Part shown: positions 45,401 through 55,116 of the stretch, piece by piece
How the letters are laid out: the number at the start of each line of letters is the position of its first letter
Numbering within the stretch: position 1 is the stretch's first letter
Origin: Larimichthys crocea
Taxonomy: Eukaryota > Chordata > Actinopteri > Sciaenidae
NCBI RefSeq assembly: GCF_000972845.2
Contig: NC_040026.1
Span: forward strand, 1,480,526-1,544,525
Direction of reading: 5' to 3'
DNA length: 64,000 bases
The notes under the pieces: model-generated
The model's input: the letters and a program-made list of their open reading frames with translations, nothing else
Told to the model about the DNA's origin: nothing
The model's database searches: none
Translations under genes and position numbers: made by a program

Positions 45401-46912
45401 TAAAATAGAAAAACAAACCAGAGTGTGAGAGTTCTTTTATGATGCTCAAAGCACTTTACAAAAATAAAGAGGAAGAAAAAAAAAAAAAGAAAAAAAACGA
45501 CAGTCAGTTTGAACAGTCCAACATTCAATAAAAACTGTGTCCTGTTCATTCTTTCCGTCCTTAATTTGTCATAAGTAATGTCAGTCCAATCATCAGCTGT
45601 AAACATTTCTAGTTGTGGCTTCTCCGCCTTCTAAACAAATGTCTAACCTCAGGTTTAACATCCTCCAGTAGCAGGGCCCAGATATGGGCTTTGTAGTTTA
45701 AATGGACGGTCTATGCATGCATGCATGTGTAAGTTGTAAATGTTTAGCGTGTGTGTGTGTAGGTGCTGTGTTGTGTGGACAAGCAGGGTATTCTGTCGTG
45801 GCCCAATCCCAGTCCAGAGACTGTGCTGTTCTTCAGTGGACGGGTGGAGCCGCCGCACAACAGCCAGGACGATCTCCGAGACGACCTGTCTGTCAACTCC
45901 TACTGCCGAATGGAGGCCGATGATGACAGAGACGAGGCCCAGGAGGCGGAGGCTCTGCTCTGTCTCCCAGCAGAGGCCTCCACCCAGGTGGGAGAGGGTC
46001 CTGAGCCCATTGAGATGTCACATGACATCGCTCGCTCGTCCGACAATGTCCGGCTCCTGCGCTCATGCCAGCCTGCGCACACTCGCACCAAACACCATTC
46101 CGGATCCAACGTGAGCTTCAGCCACGACACTGAGGGAGGCGAGGATGACCCGACCGGAGTAAGAGCTGCATCTGAAAAAGTGTGTGAAATAACTCTGAAA
46201 GTAAGGAAGGATTGATTGATTCTTCTGTTATCATGCAGGACTTTGCGATGGGCTGCCCAGAGGCGGAGGCTGAGGACTTTGTGTGTGATTACCACCTGGA
46301 GATGTTGAGCCTGTCACAGGACCAGCAGAACCCGGCCAGCATCCAGTTCGACGACCTCTCCTGGCAGTGCCACCTGCCCTCCCTCAAGCCGCTGGGCCTC
46401 AACATCATGCTGAACCTCTGCAACGCCAGCGTCACCCAGCAGCTCTGTCGCTTCTCTGACCACCTGTCCAACCTGGCTCTGCAGGAGAGCCACGGCACCG
46501 TGCTGCCCGTCTACGTCCCCTGGGGGCTCTGCGAGCTCTCCAGACTCATCGGTGAGTGTGGAATGACGGTGATCGAGATGGCTTAGAGAAACTTTTGGCC
46601 TGGTTCGCCCCTTTAGCTGGTGTTTGTGGTCAGCTCACATGAGGGCAGAGGAATCAGACAGATCTTATTCAGACGGTCTGTGATTTCAGCCTTGAAGTTT
46701 TTCTTCAGAGGGAAAACCTGATCCGGCTCAACCCACACAGCATGAATTATGGATTAGGTTTGAGCCCTGAAGTCCTCTCCTAGACTAAATGTCTGAGCAC
46801 AGGGAGCACAGTTCTCCCCCTCACATAGATTTAATGATCAAATAAGGCCACAAGATGTTGCTGTGTTGCATTAATGTGCTGCAGTGGGAGTATTTCAAAA
46901 CTGCAAGTGAAC

Positions 46913-46949
<37 letters not shown>

Positions 46950-48397
46950 AAGTCTCACTGGAGCAGAACTTTGTTTCACGGCTCAGAGAGGAATTTAATT
47001 CAACAACTTTCCCTCGATGTAAAAGCTGTTTACTCAGCGTACACTGAGTGTATTGTTTGGTGTGATTATCACCTAAGAGTCTGTTCAAAGTCCAACTGAG
47101 ATGAAATTTCATATTTGGTTTCCTGCTACACACACTGCAGACATCAAACACACATCAACCTGCGCTGCTTACAGCAGACCTGCTGCACTAAAGGGATGCT
47201 TTCACATGACATGTACTCTCCTTATAATCTTTAAACCAATCAGCTATCATGTGATTATGATCTAGCTTCTGGGGGAAATGGCCAATGTTTTGGGCCATCT
47301 GGTGTAGTCAGTGGAGAGCTGGAAGATGGAGGACAGATGAGACACTAGCTGACCAAATCAAAAATCAAATCAATTTTATTTCTATAGCCCAAAGTCACAA
47401 AGTTCATTTGCCTCGGAGGGCTTTACAATCTGTACAGGGAGTGACACCCTCTGTCCTTAGACCCTCGGTTCCAGTGAGGAAAAACTTGCCCACAAAAAAC
47501 CTTTAACAGGGAAAAAAGGTGGAAGAAACCTCAGGAAGAGCCACAGAGGAGGGATCCCTAGCTGATGGCTTCAGAGATGTGTTCCTCCTCTCCACACAGA
47601 CCGTTGCAACTAAGCTCAGACCTGATTGGTTAATACTACTTAGAGGTTATGATTGATGACCAACTAACCTTCTCCAATCATGTTTACCTGCTTTGCACTT
47701 TACAACACCAGAAAAATCCGGCCTTACCTAATTTAACATGCTACCCACAAACTGCAGTCATCAATACTAGATTACTGTAACGTCCTCCTGACGGGCCTCC
47801 CAGCCTGCACAGTGAAACCTCTTGATGATCCAGAACTCCTCCTCTCCAACACTACCAACAACTGGACATGCTAAATCTACCCCTTTAAGAACTGACAGAA
47901 CTTACTGCTGCACTAACACTTTCTTATCACACTGTACCATGATTGCTCCCTTCTCTGTAAGTCATTCTGGATAAATGACTGAATGTAAATGTACTTCTCA
48001 GACTACAAACAAACCAGAACGCCGCAGAGCCTACACATCTGCATATGCAGATATCTGTTTATAGAGATGATTTACTTTGTGACATCACAACGTGTACTTC
48101 TACTACTACTATGACATCATCACCCCGATGATTTGAGACTTTTTCATTCTGATTATAAGAGGGGATTCAAATTTCAGTACAAGATGCAATGACTCGATCT
48201 TTAACCCATGTCTTTTCTTGTGTGTGTGTCTGTGTGTGTGTGTCTGTGTGTGTGTGTCTGTGTGTCTGTGTGTCTGTGTGTCTGTGTGTCTGTGTGTCTG
48301 TGTGTCTGTGTGTCTGTGTGTCTGTGTGTCTGTGTGTCTGTGTGTCTGTGTGTCTGTGTGTCTGTGTGTCTGTGTGTCTGTGTGTCTGTGTGTCTGT

Positions 48398-48464
<67 letters not shown>

Positions 48465-51273
48465 TGTGTGTCAGGGTTCACTCCTGGTGCGAGGGAGCTG
48501 TTTAAACAGGAGAACCACTTGGCTCTGTACCAGCTGCCATCTGGAGAGAAGACCAAGGAGTTCACTTCCCGCCGCCTGCATTACTTCACCAAACGCCAGC
48601 CTCCCATCTCCCACCTCATCTCCCTGTTTGTACGAGACTCTTCCTCCAGTGAGTCCACACACACAAAGATACACACACACACACGCACACACTATGTAAA
48701 CGTAGTTTCGTCTGAGAATTATTTCGTGTTTTAATGTTGTCGACTCTGTCTGTCTCGACCTCTGACCTTTCTGCTGTAGATAACGTCCAGATGCTGTCAC
48801 ATGGCTCGGCCGACCTCATTCTGGAGGCCTGCACAGACTTCTGGGATGGAACAGATATCTATCCCCTCTCAGGCTCCGACAGGTGCAGCAAAGTGAAAAG
48901 ATTGACAGTATTCACGTCCACTCCACGTGATCATCTTTCTCACTGTCTTCCTCTCCCGTTACAGGAAGAAGGTTCTGGATTTCTACCAGCGCGCCTGTCT
49001 GTCAGGTTACTGCTCAGCATTTGCATACAAACCCATGCAGGTATCATTGTCCACCCAGCTGAATGGGAAGTGTGTGGAGCTGGCCCCCGGTCCCTGCCTC
49101 TTCTCTGGAGTGGATCTGCCCTCCACCACCCCCATCAAACACAACTCCTGCAGGAACAGCTGGAGCTCTGATGGTGCGACTCACACATACATCGTACAGA
49201 GGCATCTCTACCACAACACGAGGAATGAGGATAATACAACATTTCTCTTTCTCCATCATGTTCACAGAGGGGATAGGTGAGGGTGTGGAGCGTGAGGACT
49301 GCGTTCAGGCTCTCAGCGGGCAGATCTTTATGGGCATGGTGTCCTCTCAGTTCCAGGCAAGGCTGGACACAGTCCGGCTCATCGATGCCCTGGTCACAGC
49401 TTGTATCCGGTTTGTTTACTTTTCCATGGAGGACGAGCTCCGCAGCAAGGTTAACACACACGCTCCTATGAACATATGATACTATGTACAAGGCTGATTT
49501 AAAAATTTACAAAGTGCTTGTAAATGAGAGTAAAACTTTGTGTGTGTGTGTGCAGGTGTTTGCAGAGAAGATGGGTTTAGAGACAGGCTGGAACTGTCAC
49601 ATCTCTTTGACTCCAAACGGAGACAGTCCCTGTGATGGAGCTCCATCCAGTCCGAGTCAGGGCTCGCTGCATGAAGACCTGAACCAAGGTACCTCACCTG
49701 TGTCATGTTCAATCTGTGTGTCACCGTGTACAGCAACAAAGAGCTCCTCATCTCTGAGTGAGACAAGGATGAAGAATGCGTGGAATACATTTTGATCCTT
49801 TATTAAACTGATCAGTCTGAAAATGTTACAGGAGTACAAAGCTAAAACTGTGGAGTACTTTAAAGTTATCACGTATAGACACGCCCACAGCAACACCTCA
49901 GCTCCTCCCACCCCTCCACCACCGCACAACCCTGCTACGACCGGCCGCAAAGCCTGATCCTGTCTGAATGCACGCTAACATTGATCACAGTACTCATGTA
50001 TAGAGTTCATGCAGCCACATAAATTGTAAATCAGATGATCATGTCATCAAATCTAACGAACAGAGGCTGGGGTGACAGATAAGAATCCAAAGATGTTTGC
50101 TTACACGTTCTCATCAGCTCTGTGTTTCTCACATTCAGGTGGACGTTCCTTAAATCTGTGAATCTGTAAAGCTCGTTCCAAAAATGTACGAGTCATTTTT
50201 AGAGTGTCTCTAACTTCAGACCGCTCTTTTCACATCACTGCACAGATTCTCGGGATGAAGCAGAAGGTCCACTGCTGCTAGAGGAGGAAGCCCACTCTGA
50301 CCTGGCCAGCTTCCAGCCCACAGACAGCGACGTGCCCAGCTTTCTGGAGGACTGCAACAGGGTAACACAATGTACTTTAAAAACCAGTGAAGCCACTGCT
50401 CAGTCCTCCTACAATGAACATTTGTTTTCACGGTTCCTGTTTTTCTCTCTCAGGCCAAGCTACCTCGTGGTATCCACCAGGTTCGTCCTCATTTGAAGAA
50501 CATTGATAATGTGCCTCTTTTGGTGCCACTCTTCACTGACTGCACCCCGGACAGTGAGTCTTTTTTATCGGTTTTCTATTTTCAGTCAGCCTCCGTCTGT
50601 GTCTTTTCAAGCTGTGTCCTCTTTCTCCACCGTGTTCATCTGCTCAAAGTCAGCTCATGAAACAACAAGCAAGGACAGAAATGATGACTTGAGTTTGTTT
50701 ACTAATACTAGCTTTAAAAGTAATATATTTCTCTCCACAGCCATGTGTGAGATGATGAAGATCATGCAGGAGAACAGGGAGGTGACGTGCTGTCTGGGAA
50801 GCTCCGCCAATTTCCGCAACAGCCGTCTGTTTCTGCAGAGTGACGTCAGGTATGCACGTTATGACAGCAGAACATTTACATGTGGGAGAGACTCAGAAAT
50901 GGGCTATTAAAAACAGAACTCTATATTAATATACCTGCATATATTTATGGAATCTTCCTCTAGCGGTGTCGAGCCACACAGACCGTTTTGGCTTCATTGA
51001 TTCAGATCTCATTGCTTCATCGTCTCCATATCAGAGTAGAATTATCTTGATTGGTTCATCTGTGACCTTCCTTCTGCAGCATTGCTCTGGACCCTCTGTA
51101 CCCGTCTCAGTGTTCGTGGGAGACGTTCGGCTACGCCACCGGAGGAGGATTTAACGAAGAGGTTGAAGGTCTGTCCCCTCTGAGGCTCTCTGGACAGCTC
51201 AACAGTCTGGGCTGCTCCGTCACCTTCCACCAAGGAGAGAGTGTCAGCATGGTCAAGCTCATAGAGCAGGTCA

Positions 51274-51318
<45 letters not shown>

Positions 51319-51670
51319 GGTAAGAGGTGGTGTCCTCAGCACATTTGTGAATTAATATACCTTCTGTGAATCTGTTCCAGGCACGACACACAACATACGG
51401 CATCCGCAAGTGCTTTCTCTTCCTGCTGCAGTGTCAGCTCAGTCTGGTCATCATCCAGGTGAGACGTTTGGACGGTTCTGCTGCAGTCGGCTGGATTTCT
51501 ATTCTGAGTCTTATTCTTCTGCAACATGGAGAAATTTCTGATATTGAATAGATAAATAAAGTGCTCTGCTGTCTGTCTGCAGTTCTTAGCCTGCCTGGCT
51601 CAGCTTCCTCCACCCATGAACACCACTGACATCCTCTGGCTGTCCTGCTTCAGCTGCCCACTGCTAAGGT

Positions 51671-51704
<34 letters not shown>

Positions 51705-54700
51705 TAAAACACTCTAAAGTTGTACTGTGGTCTTGTGCACGGTCTTGTCATGCTGATGCTCTGTTTGTGTTGTGTCGACAGTGTGTCACTTTTGGGGAAG
51801 CCACCAGACAGTTCAGTCATGTCCGTTGCCACGGGGAAAAACTTAGACGCAATTCCGAGGAAGGTATGATCACACATCAGTCACATCCTTAAAATCTGCT
51901 CATCTGTGAGCTTCAGTGGATTATTACTGTGACAGCTCTGAGAAACATTCTTACATTGTATTGGAGAAGTTTGTTTTCAGGACTTTCTGACAGAATGCTG
52001 CTGTTTGTGTCCCGCCTGAAAGCAAAGTCAACATTGGCTTGTTATTTTAACTCAGATCGTTCCTTAACCTAACCAAGTAGTGTTTGTGCCTAAGGCTGGA
52101 TTCAGACAGGATCCAGTGCTCCCGCGATTGTTTCAGCACCGGTGGTCCGCACCGCGCGGGGGGTGACAGTGAAAAACTGTGCCGGCGTGTGGGGGAGAGG
52201 TTGATCCAGATCCAACTTTTGGGAAAATGGAGCCTGACGTCACACTCGTTCTGCTTTCGGCTAACCATGGAGGAGAGATCGATCGATACAGTCTACACTT
52301 ATCCCAAAACCTACAATCTGTCAGTGAAGGAGTACAAGGTTTTCAACTGTGCTGCTGCTGCTTTTAGCTGCACTACTGCCACCTTCTGGTTTTGGGTGGT
52401 AATGTCACCAAAATTACATCACACAACGAGCCAGATAGCGACACCCACTCCACTGCACAACCCCACCACCGCTCGCCGGAACACCTGATCCTGTCTGAAT
52501 GCATGCTGACACTAAGCTGAAAATAATAAGTCAACAGAGTCTAAAAACAAGGACACAAACTATGTTCTCCTGAAGTGCAGCTGATAAATGAAACAGTATT
52601 AAAGTTCATCATCAAACTTCACTTCATCAGTAGAAGAGGAATCATGTTAATGTAAAAGACAACAAGGAGTTTGAGTGGAGGTTAATGAGGAGGCTGGAAA
52701 CATGTAAAATCACAGTCATGTTGTCTTCTCTGACCAGACCCAGAACTACTTCCTTGGCTGTTTCCTGTTGAAGTTCGGCCTGACAGTGTGTGCCTACCTG
52801 CTGGCCTTCGGGTTCACCCTGCAGGAGGTCTGCAGGAGCATCACCTTAGCTGACAACACCACTGTCTCCTGCCTCTCCAGTGTATTTCTGTGTAACTGCA
52901 GCTCTGCCGATGGCGCTCCTATTTGGTTCAATGAGCTGTCAAATGGCCTGCTGCTGACTCAGAAGGTCATGGCAGGGTTCCTCGCCTTACACACAGGTAG
53001 GACATCACTCACACACAGGCAGCATGAACTATGCTCACACTCATCAGGTCTTTGGATCATGATTCAAAACAAATTCTTCTGTTTGTCTTTCTCTCTTTGT
53101 CAGTGGTGATCTCGCTCAGCTACGTGCACCGCTCTCAGCCTCTGTGGAGAAAGAGCCCCTTCAGCAATACCTGGTGGTGTCTCACTGTACCTGTGGTGTA
53201 AGTGATGTTTTGCTGCTGCTGAGTTCATCTCTGCTGATATCATATCATTGACATTACTACAGCTGTCTCACTTTCTTGCAAAACATCATGTTCACATTTG
53301 AAAGTTCACTCAAGGAGTTAAAGGAGTCACTAACTAGCCGTTAGTGTCATTTTGGGCTGTTGGCACCATTAGTAGAGTAGCGCAATACTGCTAGCCGTTC
53401 TTCAGTGTGATGAAGAAAATATCAGAGCCTCACCTGAGCTTTGCTCTTTCATAACCTCCAGGGTGGTTCTGGTTCTGGAATATGTTCATGAGCCTGTTAG
53501 TGATGTCACTCGGGGCTTAAAATCTGGACAGCGTGTTCAAAGACAAGCCACAAGAGACAGTGTGGCTTTAGCAAATCAAGCAATAGTATATTATATATAT
53601 TATTAGAAGAGCTGAGAAAGTGATTTTTCCATAATATGTCCCCTTTAAACCAGTTTTTAGAATCCTCTGCCTGGTTCCAAACAGAACCTTGGCTGTGTCC
53701 AGCTCAGTTGTGCACTGTTTATCATTCATTATGTAGACCGAGGCAGCCTGTTTCATAATGAACTGAAAATATTTTTCCCTCTCTGGTGGAGCTATGTCAT
53801 TGTGCCACTGAAGAGGATACAACAAATGGTGGAAAGCAGCTCAGAAACCTAATATACAATCTGTAGTTATACAGTATAACACTGTATGAAAAATAAGCGG
53901 CCACAGTTATCCCCAGTGGTTTTGTAGGAAGCACATCTCTTATGTGCTCAGTCTGGATTCGTACTCGATGCGAGGCGTTAAAGGCAGTCCTGTTATGATT
54001 CATGGCTCTGTGTCAGATTTCACCCGGTGATAGCACCACCACAACACTAGATGGATGTACGATACGTGATCCGAATGTATCGTGTTTTCATTCTATTCCC
54101 CACAGTAACTGTATTTACTTGTCATTTGTCATTCACTTTGCGATATAGAGTGATGTACTCGTAAAGGTGGAGTAATCCAAGAAGCCTCCATTTCATCGTC
54201 TCATTACTGAACAGAAGAACTCAAATAACTCAAGCTTTTTTTAAAGGTCAATTTCTTTGCAGGAATTAAATATAATATTTATGAGTGTTTTTGTTGGTAT
54301 ACAATGACCAGAATACATGAATCATTGTATTTTTGTTGTCTTAAAATGAGCGAGTCCTCTTCCATAAAGTACGCCATTTTTGTACAGTAGCCCAGAACAG
54401 ACACACTCTGATCTAGATGTGGCCTTTATGAATTGATGTGAATTTTTTTTTTGTTTTTCCTACATGTTTGGAATGAGAGGGTGAAGCGTGGGAGAGTAAT
54501 TATTTGGTTGCAATCTGAAATGTCACTGCTAGGTGCCACTAGCCACCAGCCTCCAACAAAAAACTTCAACTTGTGTCAACACACTGTTTGCCAACATTAG
54601 ATCACTTTGTAACATGAATTTATTAGAATGACATGTTCTCTCTGCTCACGTTCCTTTCTACATTATAACCCTCACCCTCTCCTCTCCAGTCTGCTCAGCC

Positions 54701-55116
54701 AGATTGTTCAGGCCACCGTGGATTACCAGTTATGGCGTCACCAGGGCAGCCCGCTGACCTTTAATCTGGGTGACATTCCCCTGCTGGCCTGGCTGCTGGT
54801 GTCGGTGTCCCTGCTGCTGGTGGTGGTGGTCAACGAAGTGGTGAAGCTTCACGAGATACGGTAAGAAATCTTCAGTGACAGATGAACAGTGATGGAAAGG
54901 AGGAATATTGCAAATAAGTTGAACCATTAAGTCAGTGACTTGGACTCATGGGAGATTTTTGAGCAACAAACAGCAGAAAGAAAAGAAGATTGTATTCCTG
55001 TCTTGATCATGATCTCTCATTTGAACTCTTCTGTCCACCCCAGGGTGCGAGTTCGCTACCAGAAGAGGCAGAAGCTGCAGTTTGAAACAAAGCTGGGGAT
55101 GAACTCTCCATTCTGA
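30154..55116 (+). CDS. tmem94: TMEM94 (KIAA0195), ER P-type-ATPase-like Mg2+ transporter, 29 coding exons
   Basis: A 1367-aa polytopic membrane protein (human about 1356 aa), collinear with human TMEM94 along its whole length and ending GMNSPF. TMEM94 has been described as an ER magnesium-uptake pump of P-type fold. Ten membrane segments are visible: two before the A-like domain (about residues 70-85 and 97-114), two at about 285-345, and six after residue 1095. The sequence [15 protein letters not shown] is the actuator-type GD/G motif. VDKQGIL at D418 replaces the canonical DKTGT phosphorylation loop. Coding exons sum to 4104 nt, in phase, all GT-AG. Identity is secure; the start exon is less so because a second candidate exists at 34715. 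Confidence 0.96.
31786..32386. mobile_element. hAT-type MITE with 8-bp target duplication
   Basis: A 601-bp element whose ends are inverted TAGGGTTGCAA. It is flanked on both sides by the identical octamer GTGAAGAA (31778-31785 and 32387-32394). The 8-bp duplication and CAGGG/TAGGG-type ends identify hAT. The interior is AT-rich, with degenerate subterminal GGGAATTTTC-like motifs and no transposase. Confidence 0.93.
34715..34762 (+). CDS. tmem94: Candidate alternative first coding exon of tmem94
   Basis: The ATG at 34715 encodes [16 protein letters not shown]. The exon ends at a perfect donor (AGCAGA|GTAAGT) in phase 0, the phase required by the shared exon at 36570. The product would begin with this basic 16-residue leader in place of MEQQDKKQ. 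The sequence just upstream is GC-moderate with CAGAG repeats. It is an inference from splice-phase fit only. Confidence 0.45.
36424..36536 (-). mobile_element. TTAA-MITE, partial copy B
   Basis: Inverted partial copy of the 2619-2935 element, sharing CACCAGTTTTCAGTCCAGGA and GGTGGCTCGATGACACGCTG. It ends about 33 bp before the tmem94 exon at 36570, so it supplies most of the sequence upstream of the branch-site region. Confidence 0.85.
36570..40559 (+). CDS. tmem94: tmem94 exons: N-terminus, M1-M2, actuator-like domain
   Basis: Exons 36570-36689, 37224-37351, 37844-37980, 38295-38500 and 40408-40559. Readings include [20 protein letters not shown], then M1 ([13 protein letters not shown]), M2 ([20 protein letters not shown]), [20 protein letters not shown] and [20 protein letters not shown]. 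The last exon gives [20 protein letters not shown], all strongly TMEM94-specific. Confidence 0.96.
36737..36910 (-). mobile_element. tRNA-derived SINE
   Basis: Read on the minus strand, the right end begins with a Pol III A box (TAGCTCAGTTGGTAGAG, complement of 36883-36899) and a B box (GGTTTGAATCC, complement within 36822-36839). A non-tRNA body and T-rich tail follow at the low-coordinate end. The cloverleaf is not intact, so this is a SINE head, not a functional tRNA. Confidence 0.75.
37133..37176 (+). repeat. (CA)n microsatellite
   Basis: About 22 CA units, 47 bp upstream of the tmem94 exon at 37224. Confidence 0.95.
39570..40103 (-). mobile_element. TTAA-ended MITE, copy C (long form)
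   Basis: Bounded by TTAAAGTCTGTGTAAAG (39570-39586) and a diverged complement ending TTTTAA at 40103. It is inverted relative to copy A and includes the central segment that copy A lacks. The similarity of small open frames in copies A and C reflects shared nucleotide sequence, not a gene. Confidence 0.8.
40160..40262 (+). repeat. Dispersed repeat D, copy 1
   Basis: Contains GAACGGGGAAATTAGCTATA and CTGTGAAGTTGGACATTTGA, recurring in shortened form at 43752-43812 in the same orientation. Superfamily unknown. Confidence 0.6.
40670..41148 (+). CDS. tmem94: tmem94 exons: M3-M4
   Basis: Exons 40670-40772, 40866-40952 and 41032-41148. The sequence [16 protein letters not shown] precedes M3 ([18 protein letters not shown]). 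M4 reads [20 protein letters not shown] and ends in [14 protein letters not shown]. Three small exons with introns under 100 bp. Confidence 0.95.
41288..41382 (+). repeat. (CG)n(CA)n compound microsatellite
   Basis: About 6 CG/GC steps followed by about 40 CA units, in the intron after exon 41032-41148. That intron (41149-42514) also begins with a CA-rich stretch (41158-41202). Alternating purine-pyrimidine sequence of this length is prone to Z-DNA. Confidence 0.95.
42418..42457 (+). repeat. (CA)n microsatellite
   Basis: About 20 CA units, 57 bp upstream of the tmem94 exon at 42515. Confidence 0.95.
42515..51269 (+). CDS. tmem94: tmem94 exons: cytosolic P/N-like region
   Basis: Exons 42515-42571, 44276-44380, 45763-46158, 46239-46551, 48475-48648, 48780-48882, 48965-49173, 49268-49449, 49556-49688, 50246-50361, 50454-50553, 50741-50849 and 51080-51269. 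Landmarks are [20 protein letters not shown] (phosphorylation-loop position, Lys kept, Thr residues lost), [60 protein letters not shown] and [20 protein letters not shown]. All match TMEM94. Confidence 0.95.
42572..44275 (+). other. tmem94 intron 10
   Basis: A 1.7-kb intron. It includes a second copy of repeat D (43752-43812) and a (TG)n tract that forms the 3' splice region. No gene. Confidence 0.6.
43752..43812 (+). repeat. Dispersed repeat D, copy 2 (partial)
   Basis: GAATGGGGAAATTATCTATA followed by AAGACCAAAAC and CTGTGAAGTTGGACATTTCA, a shortened version of 40160-40262. Confidence 0.55.
44450..44495 (-). mobile_element. LINE/SINE 3'-tail fragment
   Basis: GGATCCCACAACGGGGAAAT is the complement of the common teleost retroposon tail also seen at 629-660. 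Only the tail is recognisable. Confidence 0.5.
44496..45762 (+). other. Remainder of tmem94 intron 11
   Basis: AT-rich sequence with a 12-A run near 45478 and GCATGCATGCATG near 45715. No supported gene. The 3' splice site is preceded by a short (GT)n tract. Confidence 0.55.
46916..46948 (+). repeat. Poly(T) tract
   Basis: 33 consecutive T on the plus strand, compatible with the A-tail of a minus-strand retroposed fragment. No body could be assigned. Confidence 0.9.
47360..47580 (+). repeat. Common teleost dispersed repeat
   Basis: Contains CAATTTTATTTCTATAGCCC and AGAAACCTCAGGAAGAGCCA and GAGGGATCC. These are landmarks of a repeat found throughout fish genomes (TTTATTTATATAGC...GGAAGAAACCTCAGGAAGAG...). 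Its class is not resolved here. Confidence 0.65.
47640..47995 (+). mobile_element. L2/Rex-type LINE 3' fragment
   Basis: A broken plus-strand frame reads [20 protein letters not shown], then AVINTRLL and a degenerate GLP segment. This matches the DDxLTFxxH...LHALITSRLDYCN...GLP block of L2/CR1-group reverse transcriptases. It ends with TCATTCTGGATAAATGACTG and AATGTAAATGTA, the typical L2 3' terminus. Confidence 0.75.
48222..48474 (+). repeat. (TGTGTCTG)n / (GT)n minisatellite at a splice acceptor
   Basis: About 250 bp of TGTGTCTG octamers grading into pure GT, ending directly in the CAG acceptor of the tmem94 exon at 48475. Long open frames through it are repeat artefacts. Confidence 0.95.
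49870..49965 (+). mobile_element. PIF/Harbinger-like element, right-end fragment
   Basis: Shares ACCCCTCCACCACCGCACAA-like sequence and the terminus GATCCTGTCTGAATGC with the end of the 52100-52500 element. A partial copy in the tmem94 intron 49689-50245. Confidence 0.6.
51274..51316 (+). repeat. (CA)n microsatellite next to a donor
   Basis: CA tract beginning 4 nt after the start of the tmem94 intron at 51270. Confidence 0.95.
51381..55116 (+). CDS. tmem94: tmem94 exons: M5-M10 and C-terminus
   Basis: Exons 51381-51458, 51583-51668, 51782-51863, 52738-52996, 53104-53197, 54690-54860 and 55044-55116. Membrane segments are M5 [21 protein letters not shown]6 [19 protein letters not shown]7 [21 protein letters not shown]8 [19 protein letters not shown]9 [19 protein letters not shown] and M10 [21 protein letters not shown] basic tail ([19 protein letters not shown]) follows, with stop at 55114-55116. 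Confidence 0.96.
51671..51703 (+). repeat. (CA)n microsatellite next to a donor
   Basis: CA tract beginning within the first 4 nt of the tmem94 intron at 51669. The same intron ends in a GT-rich acceptor region. Confidence 0.95.
52100..52500. mobile_element. PIF/Harbinger-like MITE with MADF remnant
   Basis: A 401-bp element with 14-bp inverted ends (ATTCAGACAGGATC at 52100-52113 and its complement at 52487-52500). On the plus strand an ATG at 52267 reads [20 protein letters not shown] then KEYK. This resembles the start of the MADF (Myb/SANT-like) accessory protein of Harbinger transposons (eLI-x-V-x-YPxLY-x-s-x-xdYkd). The class assignment is inference; the target duplication is unclear. 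Confidence 0.6.
53198..54689 (+). other. tmem94 intron 27
   Basis: A 1.5-kb intron with no supported gene. A TATGTCCCCTTTAAA string near 53634 recalls common fish repeats. Confidence 0.6.

Noticed and set aside
48222..48474. CRISPR-like regular array
   Set aside because: The octamers are contiguous with no unique spacers; it is a minisatellite in a vertebrate intron.
48189..48734. Long open frames of alternating Cys/Val/Ser or Thr/His on both strands
   Set aside because: They are translations of the TGTGTCTG/GT repeat; no codon bias, no splice logic, and a real tmem94 exon begins right after.
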